NCBI GenBank assembly: GCA_946482425.1
Contig: CAMLRO010000036.1
Location: 1-14,233 of the forward strand
DNA length: 14,233 nucleotides
Reading direction: 5' to 3'
Origin: an uncultured Lactobacillus sp.
Lineage (GTDB): Bacteria > Bacillota > Bacilli > Lactobacillales > Lactobacillaceae
This document shows, piece by piece, positions 1-5,924 of this stretch (position 1 is the first letter of the stretch; the number at the start of each line of letters is the position of its first letter). The notes under the pieces were generated by a model. That model was given only the letters and a program-made list of their open reading frames with translations, did no database searches and was not told where the DNA came from. Made by a program: the position numbers and the translations under genes.

Positions 1-74
1 GACAATTACACTTAATTTTAGCAATAAACTAGTATATAAACAATTATAAAAAAACATAGTTGTTATCTAAAATA

Positions 75-83
75 TGGTAAAAT
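75..83 (+). promoter_or_regulatory. Extended -10 promoter of the usp gene
   Basis: The sequence reads TGGTAAAAT: a TGn extension directly followed by a -10 hexamer TAAAAT at 78-83. No convincing -35 lies 16-18 bases upstream, which is common for extended -10 promoters. It would give a short leader of about 30 nt before the ribosome site AAAGGGTGAG at 107-116, which precedes the ATG at 120. Inferred from sequence only. Confidence 0.5.
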
Positions 84-119
84 GGATAAAAGAATAATAT
101 ATTTCAAAAGGGTGAGAAC

Positions 120-611
120 ATGGAAACAAAAAAAGCTAATATTTTAGTTCCAGTCGACGGTTCAGAATCGGCAGAAAGATCCTTTGATAAAGCAGTTAAA
201 ATTGCAATGACTGAAAACGCCCATATTGATGTTTTAAGCGTAATTGATACCAGACAATTTCTGGGACAAATGCAGGATACCTTAATTACTGGGGACACGG
301 TTTATCAGATGACGCAAGATACAGAAAAGTACCTTAAGAGCCTAACTGAATGGGCTCATGATAATTTGGGTTTTGATGATATTGATTATCACATCCGTTA
401 TGGCAGTCCTAAAGCAATTATTTCCTATGACTTTATTAAAGATCACCACAATGATTTAATTATTATGGGTGCAACTGGATTAAATGCAGTTGAAAGAATG
501 TTAATGGGTTCAGTAACTGAGTATGTTAACCAGCATGCATTAGCGGACGTTTTGATCGTCAGAACGGACATTGACAATAAACCACTTAAACTAGAACGGA
601 AAAAGAAATAA
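120..611 (+). CDS. Universal stress protein, UspA family
   Basis: This 163-residue protein is a single Usp domain, a cytoplasmic ATP-binding alpha/beta fold usually induced by stress or growth arrest. The N-terminal strand ILVPVDGSE (residues 8-16) carries the conserved aspartate. Near the C-terminus GATG (117-120) is followed after nine residues by GS (130-131), which is the G-2x-G-9x-G-S/T nucleotide-binding motif of the ATP-binding Usp subgroup. The usual length is 140-165 residues, so the gene is complete, ending in a short lysine-rich tail. The start is set by a ribosome site a few bases upstream. It has its own promoter and a terminator at 646-672, so it is probably monocistronic and unrelated to the phosphonate genes downstream. 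The partner or stress it serves cannot be read from sequence. Confidence 0.93.
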   Translation: METKKANILVPVDGSESAERSFDKAVKIAMTENAHIDVLSVIDTRQFLGQMQDTLITGDTVYQMTQDTEKYLKSLTEWAHDNLGFDDIDYHIRYGSPKAIISYDFIKDHHNDLIIMGATGLNAVERMLMGSVTEYVNQHALADVLIVRTDIDNKPLKLERKKK

Positions 612-645
612 TTTAGAAATTTGATATTTTTAAAAGTTGCTAATG

Positions 646-672
646 GCATACAACTCTTTGTGTGCTTTTTTT
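646..672 (+). terminator. Intrinsic terminator after usp
   Basis: GCATACAA (646-653) pairs with TTGTGTGC (658-665), an 8-bp stem with one wobble pair closing a 4-base CTCT loop. It is followed at once by seven T (666-672). Confidence 0.85.
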
Positions 673-770
673 GTTGGCTGGATCACTTTTAACAATAGCT
701 TTTTCCTCTCAAAAATGTTCGTGATTATTATTTATACTCGGCAATAAAATGACTAACTTAAATTAAATAG

Positions 771-799
771 TTGAATTTTTACGAACTTTTTGATATATT
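771..799 (+). promoter_or_regulatory. Promoter of the phnD1 leader
   Basis: A -35 hexamer TTGAAT (771-776) and a -10 hexamer TATATT (794-799) are separated by exactly 17 bases, and the -10 is preceded by TGA (extended -10). It is one of the best sigma-A-type promoters in the window. Transcription would start near 806, more than 300 bases before phnD1, giving a long leader that contains a terminator. Confidence 0.6.
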
Positions 800-805
800 A
801 TTCAC

Positions 806-942
806 TGAATGAACGCGGTTGTGTTAATTAAAGGCTAGTAGTAATAGAGAATAAGTTTATTATTTACAGTCTAAGCTGTTCATTTTTATAAAATAGAAAT
901 TCAAGGGCTTTATATGATTTAGGTCATATTCTGCCCTTTTTT
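806..942 (+). ncRNA. Putative structured leader RNA or small RNA upstream of phnD1
   Basis: From the predicted start near 806 to the terminator at 942 the transcript would be about 137 nt. Seen by hand-folding: a closing stem AATGAAC (808-814) with GTTCATT (878-884), and inside it a long arm made of AGGCT (832-836) with AGTCT (868-872) and AGTAATA (840-846) with TATTATT (858-864), with wobble pairs. A separate terminator hairpin follows. No convincing promoter is visible between the terminator and phnD1, so read-through may control phnD1; alternatively the RNA acts on its own. I do not recognise a known riboswitch core (no TPP box, no T-box). A lactic acid bacterial RNA family called lacto-usp exists near usp genes, but I cannot tell whether this belongs to it. 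Confidence 0.4.
903..942 (+). terminator. Intrinsic terminator inside the phnD1 upstream region
   Basis: AAGGGC (903-908) pairs with GCCCTT (933-938). After a 3x3 internal loop, ATATGA (912-917) pairs with TCATAT (924-929) around the loop TTTAGG. The 3' arm runs into six T (937-942). It lies 140 bases downstream of a good promoter and 177 bases upstream of the phnD1 start, so it is placed like an attenuator or the end of a small RNA. Confidence 0.75.
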
Positions 943-965
943 AGTTGTTAATTTTGGAGGAAATA

Positions 966-1009
966 ATGAATAACAAAAACGGGTGTTAATGAAGGTCGTT
1001 AGTTTGTAA
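966..1009 (+). other. Two tiny overlapping ORFs with a perfect ribosome site (possible leader peptide)
   Basis: GGAGG at 956-960 stands five bases before an ATG at 966. This opens a 7-codon frame (MNNKNGC, stop TAA 987-989). A second ATG (989-991) overlaps that stop by one base and opens a 6-codon frame (MKVVSL, stop at 1007-1009). The ribosome site is as good as those of real genes here, yet nothing longer follows. It may be a leader peptide linked to the inverted repeat at 1015-1078, the remnant of a decayed gene, or chance. No runs of a single amino acid codon of the classical attenuation type are seen. Confidence 0.3.
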
Positions 1010-1014
1010 TTTAA

Positions 1015-1078
1015 TATTTTCAGGGAAAAGAAGAATACGTTAAATTTAGTAAAACTTTTGATATTTAACCTGAAAATA
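1015..1078 (+). repeat. 10-bp inverted repeat / 5' UTR hairpin before phnD1
   Basis: TATTTTCAGG (1015-1024) is perfectly complementary to CCTGAAAATA (1069-1078). Just inside, AAAAG (1026-1030) can pair with CTTTT (1055-1059). The RNA would form a long interrupted hairpin whose base is 23 bases before the phnD1 ribosome site AAGGAG (1102-1107). There is no T tract after it, so it is not an ordinary terminator. A role in mRNA stability, anti-termination or translation control is possible but unproven. Confidence 0.45.
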
Positions 1079-1118
1079 AAGTCATTGTGAATATCATTTT
1101 TAAGGAGTAAAAGAACAA

Positions 1119-2045
1119 ATGACCAAAATCAAAAAATTTCTGATAACCTGTTTTTTACTATTATTAACAGTCGGAGCTACGGCTTGTTCAAATAAAAAGT
1201 CGTCTTCAAGCAGCAATACACCGAAATCAATCAACGTTCAGTTCGTACCTAGCGTTGCTGCCAATAAACTAGAAGCAAGAGCTAAGCCAATGGAAAAGAT
1301 GCTTTCTAAACGTCTTGGCATTCCAGTACATGTTTCAATGTCAACTAACTATAATGGTCTAGTTGAAGCTATGAAGTCTAAAAAAGTTGATGTGGGCTTT
1401 TTACCTTCAGACGGCTATATCATGGCTCATAAGCAAGGGGCAGCAGACTTATTATTGCAAGCTGAGCGTTACCGCGTTACACAACCAAATGGTAAGAGAA
1501 CTAAGGAATTAGTTAATTCATACCGTGGTGAAATCCTGGTCAAGAAAGGTTCAAAAATTAAGAGTTGGAAAGACTTAAAGGGCAAATCAATTTCTGTTAC
1601 CGATGTTACTTCTGACTCCGGTTATATTTTCCCTATTGCTGAGTTAAAGCAAAAAGGTTTAGATGTAACTAAAAAATGTAAATTAGTCACTGTTACTGGT
1701 GCAGATCAAGCAGTGATTGATGTTTTAAACGGCGATACTGATGCAGCTTTTGTTTATGAAGATGCTAGAAATGATGTCTTAAAGGACGAACCAAAAATTA
1801 TGAGTAAAGTAGTGCCAATTTACTTTACCAAGAGAATACCTAACGATACCATTTCAGTTCTTCCAAGTATGCCTAAGTCATTTAGAAAGAAATTAGCTAA
1901 AGCATTTATTTCAATTGCCAAATCCAAAGATGGTAGAAAATTGATTGAAAGTATTTACAGTCACGAAGGCTACACTTATGCCAAAGATAGTGACTATAAC
2001 ATCATCAGAAAGTATGATAAGTTAATCGCTTCTACCAAAAAATAA
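1119..2045 (+). CDS. phnD: PhnD-type phosphonate/phosphite substrate-binding lipoprotein (copy 1)
   Basis: This 308-residue lipoprotein is the extracytoplasmic binding protein of a phosphate/phosphite/phosphonate-type ABC importer (PhnD family, periplasmic-binding fold type II). A basic N-terminus and hydrophobic stretch (residues 5-19) lead to a lipobox ATAC with Cys23 as the lipidated residue. Family landmarks: VQFVPS (40-45), VDVGFLP (90-96), and SWKDLKGKSIS (149-159) leading to TSDSGY (164-169), the position of the usual S-T-S-G-Y oxyanion loop, followed by NGDTDAAFV (204-212). The loop carries an unexpected Asp166. The start is supported by AAGGAG at 1102-1107. It is a close paralogue of the phnD at 2382 (222 of 308 positions identical, no gaps) and sits apart from the permease operon, so it probably delivers its ligand to the permease encoded downstream. 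The exact ligand is unknown. Confidence 0.9.
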   Translation: MTKIKKFLITCFLLLLTVGATACSNKKSSSSSNTPKSINVQFVPSVAANKLEARAKPMEKMLSKRLGIPVHVSMSTNYNGLVEAMKSKKVDVGFLPSDGYIMAHKQGAADLLLQAERYRVTQPNGKRTKELVNSYRGEILVKKGSKIKSWKDLKGKSISVTDVTSDSGYIFPIAELKQKGLDVTKKCKLVTVTGADQAVIDVLNGDTDAAFVYEDARNDVLKDEPKIMSKVVPIYFTKRIPNDTISVLPSMPKSFRKKLAKAFISIAKSKDGRKLIESIYSHEGYTYAKDSDYNIIRKYDKLIASTKK

Positions 2046-2165
2046 ATTCCAGACAAATAACACTCCCAAAAAAGCGTCAATAAAACAAACTTGAAAATTT
2101 TTCATCAGCAAAAATAATTTTTCCAACCTATTCTCTTTTCTAAATAAAATATTTCTGCTATTATT

Positions 2166-2174
2166 TGATAGAAT
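2166..2174 (+). promoter_or_regulatory. Possible extended -10 promoter for the small ORF and phnD2 operon
   Basis: TGATAGAAT contains a TGn extension plus a -10-like TAGAAT (2169-2174), 16 bases before the ribosome site AAAGGAG (2190-2196) of the small ORF. No good -35 is visible. The stretch 2046-2165 downstream of phnD1 is AT-rich; I see only weak AT hairpins there and no clear terminator, so read-through from phnD1 is also possible. Confidence 0.35.
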
Positions 2175-2206
2175 AAATACAGTATGTTGAAAGGAGTGTG
2201 AAGGTA

Positions 2207-2353
2207 ATGCAAAAATATCAACGGCGCCTAGCGTTCATTGACTTTTTTGCAAAAAAGCCTTTTCACTTTCTTCAAAAAGAAGGTATTGTTCGCTTTTTTA
2301 GTAAAAGTGTTATTAAAAGACTTAGTTTAATTCACGTTTGTGTTTTTGGCTAA
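2207..2353 (+). CDS. Small cationic protein, 48 residues, unknown function
   Basis: A 48-codon frame starts at ATG 2207, behind AAAGGAG (2190-2196) and a nearer AAGG (2201-2204), and ends at TAA 2351-2353, 28 bases before phnD2. The predicted peptide is very basic (six Lys and four Arg against one Asp and one Glu) and rich in aromatic residues, with eight Phe and one Tyr. The pattern of paired basic and hydrophobic residues, for example RRLAFIDFFAKK (6-17), suggests an amphipathic, membrane- or nucleic-acid-binding peptide. There is no signal peptide or transmembrane stretch. I do not recognise a family. It could be a real small protein, a leader ORF coupling translation to phnD2, or a chance frame; position and ribosome site favour translation. 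Confidence 0.45.
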   Translation: MQKYQRRLAFIDFFAKKPFHFLQKEGIVRFFSKSVIKRLSLIHVCVFG

Positions 2354-2381
2354 AGTCTTTTTTTATGTCTGGGAGGGCATG

Positions 2382-3308
2382 ATGAAAAAATTTAGAAAAA
2401 TATTAGCTTTTGCTGCTGTTTTTTTGGTGGCATTCATGACGGCAGCTTGCTCTAATAAGGAAAAGAGCAAGGATAGCGGTACGCCTAAGTCTCTGAACGT
2501 GCAATTCGTTCCTAGCCAGGCTGCTACTAAGCTGGAATCACGGGCAAAGCCTTTGGAAAAAATGTTATCCGATCGGTTGGGCATTCCAGTACATGTGTCT
2601 ATGTCAACTGATTACAATACGGTGGTTGAGGCCATGAAGTCCAAAAAAGTTGATGTGGGCTTCTTACCGCCAAATGGTTACATTTTAGCTCATAAGCAAG
2701 GTGCTGCAGATGTTTTACTGCAAGCACAAAGATATGGTGTTAAGCAACCAAACGGACGTCCAACTAAAGATTTAGTTAACTTCTATCGTGCCGAAATCGT
2801 AGCTAAGAAGAATTCTAAAATTAAGAGCTGGAAAGATTTAAAGGGCAAGTCAATCTCTATTCAAAGTCCCACATCCTCAGCCGGCTACGTTTTCCCCATT
2901 GCTGAATTAAAGGAAAAAGGCCTTGATGTGCGCAAGAGCTGCAAGCTGGTAACTGTCACCGGTCAAGATCAAGCAGTTTTAAATGTGCTTAACGGTGATA
3001 CTGATGCTGCTTTCGTGTTTGAAGATGCACGGACAATTGTTAAAGATGACAACCCTAAGATTATGAGTCAAGTGGTGCCAATTTACTTTACTAAACCAAT
3101 TCCGAACGATACTATTTCTGTAGTTCCAAGTATGTCTAAATCATTTAGAAAGAAATTGGCTAACGCATTTATTGATATTGGTAAGTCTAAAAAAGGTAAA
3201 AAGATTATCGAGAGTATCTATACTCATGAAGGATATGTCCACACTAAGGACAGTGACTTTAACGTTGTACGCAGGTATGAAGATATTATCGAATCAACCA
3301 AAAAATAA
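2382..3308 (+). CDS. phnD: PhnD-type phosphonate/phosphite substrate-binding lipoprotein (copy 2)
   Basis: This is the first core gene of the importer operon, a 308-residue binding lipoprotein of the PhnD family. I chose ATG 2382 over upstream starts (2340, 2379): GGGAGGG (2371-2377) gives workable spacing only to 2382, the protein then begins MKKFRKIL as a proper signal peptide, and the length equals copy 1 exactly. The lipobox is TAAC with Cys23. VDVGFLPPNGY (90-100) and SWKDLKGKSIS (149-159) match copy 1, but the ligand loop reads TSSAGY (164-169) where copy 1 has TSDSGY, and flanking residues 161-163 also differ. The ATPase gene follows after 21 bases. The substrate is presumably an oxidised or reduced phosphorus anion, but the altered loop means it may differ from that of copy 1. 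Confidence 0.92.
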   Translation: MKKFRKILAFAAVFLVAFMTAACSNKEKSKDSGTPKSLNVQFVPSQAATKLESRAKPLEKMLSDRLGIPVHVSMSTDYNTVVEAMKSKKVDVGFLPPNGYILAHKQGAADVLLQAQRYGVKQPNGRPTKDLVNFYRAEIVAKKNSKIKSWKDLKGKSISIQSPTSSAGYVFPIAELKEKGLDVRKSCKLVTVTGQDQAVLNVLNGDTDAAFVFEDARTIVKDDNPKIMSQVVPIYFTKPIPNDTISVVPSMSKSFRKKLANAFIDIGKSKKGKKIIESIYTHEGYVHTKDSDFNVVRRYEDIIESTKK

Positions 3309-3329
3309 GGGATACAAAGGAAGTTTATA

Positions 3330-4103
3330 ATGGCAGATTCTGTAGTTAAGCCAATAATTGAATTAAAAAACGTAAAGAAAGTTTATGGCAAAGATGTTGT
3401 TGGTTTAAAAGACGTCAATTTAACTATTAATAAGGGTGAATTTGTTGTTATTGTAGGTTTATCCGGCGCCGGCAAATCAACGCTTTTAAGGTCGATTAAC
3501 CGTTTAATTGATATTACCGAGGGTGACATCTTAATTAACGGTGAATCTATTACTAAGGCCAAGGGTAAAAAATTAAGAACGTTGCGTAGGCATATCGGCA
3601 TGATTTTCCAAAGCTTTAATCTGGTTAAACGCTCAAGTGTTTTGCGTAATGTTTTAACGGGCAGAGTAGGGTATTACCCAACTTGGAAATCCTCGCTAAA
3701 CCTTTTTACAAAGGAAGATAAACAGCGTGCCTATGATGCTTTACAGCAAGTTGATTTGGCAGATAAAGTTTATTCGCGTGCTGATGAACTATCTGGGGGG
3801 CAGCAGCAACGTGTTGCTATTGCCCGTGTGTTGACACAGAACCCTGATATCATTTTGGCAGACGAACCAACAGCTTCACTTGATCCGCAAACCTCTCGCC
3901 GTGTGATGAAAGATTTACAAATGCTGAATGAAAAGCATGGTATGACTGTTGTTATTAACTTGCACAGCGTTCAGCTCGCACAGGAATTTGGTAAAAGGGT
4001 AATCGGCGTTCGTGCTGGTGAAATTATTTATGACGGCAAGATGTCCGATACGCCAGCATCAACGTTTGATCAGATTTATTCCGGTGGTGACCAAGATGAG
4101 TAG
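3330..4103 (+). CDS. phnC: Phosphonate-type ABC transporter ATP-binding protein PhnC
   Basis: This 257-residue protein is the cytoplasmic ATPase that drives the PhnE permeases. All ABC motifs are intact: Walker [10 protein letters not shown] (43-51), Q-loop Gln94 in MIFQSFNLV, signature LSGGQ (154-158) followed by QQRVAIAR, Walker B IILADE (174-179) and the switch His212 in NLHSV. The segment [14 protein letters not shown] (108-121) between the Q-loop and signature is typical of the PhnC subfamily and separates it from amino acid or metal transporters. The ribosome site AAAGGAAG (3316-3323) precedes the ATG, 21 bases after phnD2. Its last 8 bases overlap phnE1, indicating translational coupling. 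Confidence 0.95.
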   Translation: MADSVVKPIIELKNVKKVYGKDVVGLKDVNLTINKGEFVVIVGLSGAGKSTLLRSINRLIDITEGDILINGESITKAKGKKLRTLRRHIGMIFQSFNLVKRSSVLRNVLTGRVGYYPTWKSSLNLFTKEDKQRAYDALQQVDLADKVYSRADELSGGQQQRVAIARVLTQNPDIILADEPTASLDPQTSRRVMKDLQMLNEKHGMTVVINLHSVQLAQEFGKRVIGVRAGEIIYDGKMSDTPASTFDQIYSGGDQDE

Positions 4104-4899
4104 CACGGAACAGGAAAAGCTGCTGGCTTTGCCTAAGAAAAAGTTTAAGATTTTAAATTTACTGTGGGTCATAATTTTCATTGCGGGTTTATTTATCTCT
4201 ACTAATGAAACTAAAACAGATTTAGGTGCGTTATTTGCCAATTTCGGTCAATTTGCTGATATTTTTCTGCAAATGCTGCATCCCGATTGGTCATACATGG
4301 CAACAGTAATTCCGCTTTTGCTTGAAACAATTAAAATGGCAATTTTAGGAACCGTAATCGGCTCAGCTGTAGCCTTTATCTATTCTTTATTAATTGCCCG
4401 CAATATTGTTAAAAATAAGGCGATTACTGGCATTCTCAGGGTAATCATGAATATCATCAGAACTATCCCTGATCTATTATTAGGTGCCATTTTCGTTGCT
4501 ATTGTCGGGATTGGACCTGTAGCTGGTGTCTTGGCACTAGCTATCTGTACTTTCGGAATTGTAGTCAAGCTGTTTTATGAGGCTATTGAAACGATTGATC
4601 CCGGTCCGATTGAAGCATTAACAGCTGTTGGCGCCAACAAATTGCAAATTATAGTTTTTGCAGTTCTGCCACAAGTAATTACGTATTTTATTTCTTATTG
4701 TTTGTACGCATTTGAAATAAATGTCAGAGCATCAACCGTTTTGGGTTATATCGGTGCTGGTGGTATCGGTTTATACCTGCAACAAACGCTGCAAGTCTTT
4801 GATTACCCTAAGACGGGCACAATTATCATTGTGATTATCATTGTAGTGGTACTGATAGATTATGTTTCTTCTAAATCACGGGAGGCGTTGATGCAATAA
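4096..4899 (+). CDS. phnE: Phosphonate-type ABC transporter permease PhnE (first subunit)
   Basis: This integral membrane permease has 267 residues. The frame is open further upstream, but ATG 4096 is preferred: GGTGGTGA (4083-4090) lies five bases before it, the gene then overlaps phnC by 8 bases, and the protein starts with a polar, basic tail before the first membrane segment (about 21-35). About six hydrophobic segments follow. The EAA loop that docks on the ATPase is [20 protein letters not shown] (173-192). [14 protein letters not shown] (215-228) is the conserved PhnE motif near the C-terminus. HPDWSY (62-67) before the second segment is shared with the next permease. It probably pairs with phnE2 as a heterodimer. 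Confidence 0.93.
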   Translation: MSSTEQEKLLALPKKKFKILNLLWVIIFIAGLFISTNETKTDLGALFANFGQFADIFLQMLHPDWSYMATVIPLLLETIKMAILGTVIGSAVAFIYSLLIARNIVKNKAITGILRVIMNIIRTIPDLLLGAIFVAIVGIGPVAGVLALAICTFGIVVKLFYEAIETIDPGPIEALTAVGANKLQIIVFAVLPQVITYFISYCLYAFEINVRASTVLGYIGAGGIGLYLQQTLQVFDYPKTGTIIIVIIIVVVLIDYVSSKSREALMQ

Positions 4900-5711
4900 T
4901 GGATACAATTATGAAAAAGCTGCCTCCTAGGCCGATTGATGTTAAAAAACGTATCTTGCACTGGCTGATCACAATTATAACTATTGGATTAGTAATATGG
5001 TCCTGCACTGGAATTGACTTTGGCGGGATTAAAGAAACAGCTGGTCAAATTGCTGGTGCGATTTTCTCCGGCATTTTTCACCCTGACTGGTCTTATGTTT
5101 ATAACGGTAGTGGCGAAGATTTGGTTTCACAACTGTGGGAAACTGTCTGCATTGCGTTTTTAGGAACTTTTATTTCTGCTATTATTTCACTGCCCTTTGC
5201 CTTCTGGGCAGCAAATACTAAACACAAGCATTGGTATGTGTCACGGACTGGTAAAATCGTACTGGCAATAATTAGATCTTTTCCAGAAATTGTTTTGGCA
5301 TTGATGTTTATTAAGGCTGTGGGACCAGGTTCTGCCGCCGGAGTGATGGCTCTTGGCTTTCACTCAGTGGGGATGCTTGCCAAACTGTTTTCTGAAGCAA
5401 TAGAAAACTTGGATGATGGTCCTAACGAAGCAGTAACTGCGGTCGGCGGTTCCAAAACTAATATCATTATGTTTTCTACTTTGCCTAACCTGATGCCAGC
5501 TCTAATTTCAAATACGTTATACCGCTTTGATGTTTCTATCAGGTCTGCTTCAATCTTGGGTCTGGTTGGCGCCGGCGGTATCGGTTATCCGTTAATCATC
5601 GCATTGCAGTACCGGCAATGGAACCGGGTAGGAATAATCTTACTTGGCATCATTATTATGGTTATTGTGATTGATTGGATTTCCGGCTGGATTCGTAAAA
5701 AATTAGTATAA
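4899..5711 (+). CDS. phnE: Phosphonate-type ABC transporter permease PhnE (second subunit)
   Basis: This 270-residue permease is the second half of the presumed heterodimeric channel. Its ATG shares one base with the phnE1 stop (TAATG); GGGAGG at 4880-4885 is the nearest ribosome site, so translation is coupled. An alternative ATG at 4911 cannot be excluded. It shares the PhnE landmarks HPDWSY (61-66), an EAA loop at 177-196 (EAVTAVGGSK) and GLVGAGGIGYPL (221-232), with about six membrane segments. Splitting PhnE into two subunits is common in Firmicutes. A strong terminator follows, closing the operon; no C-P lyase, phosphonatase or phosphite dehydrogenase gene is attached. Confidence 0.93.
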   Translation: MDTIMKKLPPRPIDVKKRILHWLITIITIGLVIWSCTGIDFGGIKETAGQIAGAIFSGIFHPDWSYVYNGSGEDLVSQLWETVCIAFLGTFISAIISLPFAFWAANTKHKHWYVSRTGKIVLAIIRSFPEIVLALMFIKAVGPGSAAGVMALGFHSVGMLAKLFSEAIENLDDGPNEAVTAVGGSKTNIIMFSTLPNLMPALISNTLYRFDVSIRSASILGLVGAGGIGYPLIIALQYRQWNRVGIILLGIIIMVIVIDWISGWIRKKLV

Positions 5712-5732
5712 AAATTAAAAAATAAATTTATT

Positions 5733-5773
5733 AGCGTAATATCAACTTTTTATAGTTGCTATTACGCTTTTTT
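5733..5773 (+). terminator. Intrinsic terminator of the phn operon
   Basis: AGCGTAATA (5733-5741) pairs perfectly with TATTACGCT (5760-5768). Inside, CAAC pairs with GTTG around an AT loop. The 3' arm runs into six T (5768-5773). Confidence 0.92.
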
Positions 5774-5788
5774 GTTTTCAAGCTGCTC

Positions 5789-5818
5789 TTAATAGCACCT
5801 TTTTTCAGCAATTATACT
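5789..5818 (+). promoter_or_regulatory. Candidate promoter of the gat-like sugar operon
   Basis: TTAATA (5789-5794) and TATACT (5813-5818) are separated by 18 bases; the -10 matches five of six consensus positions. Transcription would start near 5825, placing the cre-like site and the inverted repeat in the early transcribed region. A rival -10, TAAAAT at 5894-5899, has no good -35 and would suit an activator-dependent promoter with the inverted repeat near position -52. Confidence 0.4.
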
Positions 5819-5825
5819 TTCTATA

Positions 5826-5839
5826 TGTAAGCGGTTTAT
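5826..5839 (+). promoter_or_regulatory. cre-like site (CcpA operator)
   Basis: TGTAAGCGGTTTAT matches 12 of 14 positions of the cre consensus TGWAANCGNTNWCA; the last two positions differ. It lies directly after the candidate promoter and ahead of a PTS operon, where carbon catabolite repression by CcpA is expected. Its last four bases overlap the inverted repeat that follows. Confidence 0.5.
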
Positions 5840-5871
5840 TTGAATGTCCGCTAAAGGGGACATTCAAATAA
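5836..5871 (+). repeat. Perfect 14-bp inverted repeat in the operon control region
   Basis: TTATTTGAATGTCC (5836-5849) and GGACATTCAAATAA (5858-5871) are perfectly complementary around an 8-base loop (GCTAAAGG), followed by five T (5872-5876). It can be read as a dyad operator for the PRD regulator encoded just downstream, which carries DNA-binding HTH domains, or as an attenuator hairpin in the leader. It is not the terminator of the phn operon, which has its own. Confidence 0.7.
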
Positions 5872-5924
5872 TTTTTATGAATAATTTCAGAAATAAAATG
5901 TAGGTATGAAAAGGAGGTACTTGG

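Noticed and set aside
676..686. GGCTGGATCAC, identical to 11 bases of the 16S rRNA 3' end
   Set aside because: The match stops before the anti-Shine-Dalgarno part and nothing upstream resembles 16S helices; most likely chance.
2242..2257. Perfect 16-base palindrome CTTTTTTGCAAAAAAG
   Set aside because: Low-complexity A and T runs inside the small ORF codons (Phe-Phe-Ala-Lys-Lys). No T tract or promoter geometry makes it a terminator or operator, though an operator cannot be fully excluded.
2340..2381. Upstream start for phnD2 adding 14 residues
   Set aside because: It would place residues before the signal peptide, has no ribosome site and lies within the small ORF; ATG 2382 fits the GGGAGGG site and the length of copy 1.
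3463..3472. Repeated GGCGCCGG words (also near 5568 and 13031)
   Set aside because: They encode Gly-Ala-Gly stretches at conserved motifs or similar codons; spacing and context are unrelated, so not a repeat family.
4012..4095. Upstream start for phnE1 adding 28 residues
   Set aside because: It lies deep inside phnC, has no ribosome site, and the extra residues do not look like a PhnE N-terminus; ATG 4096 has a good site.
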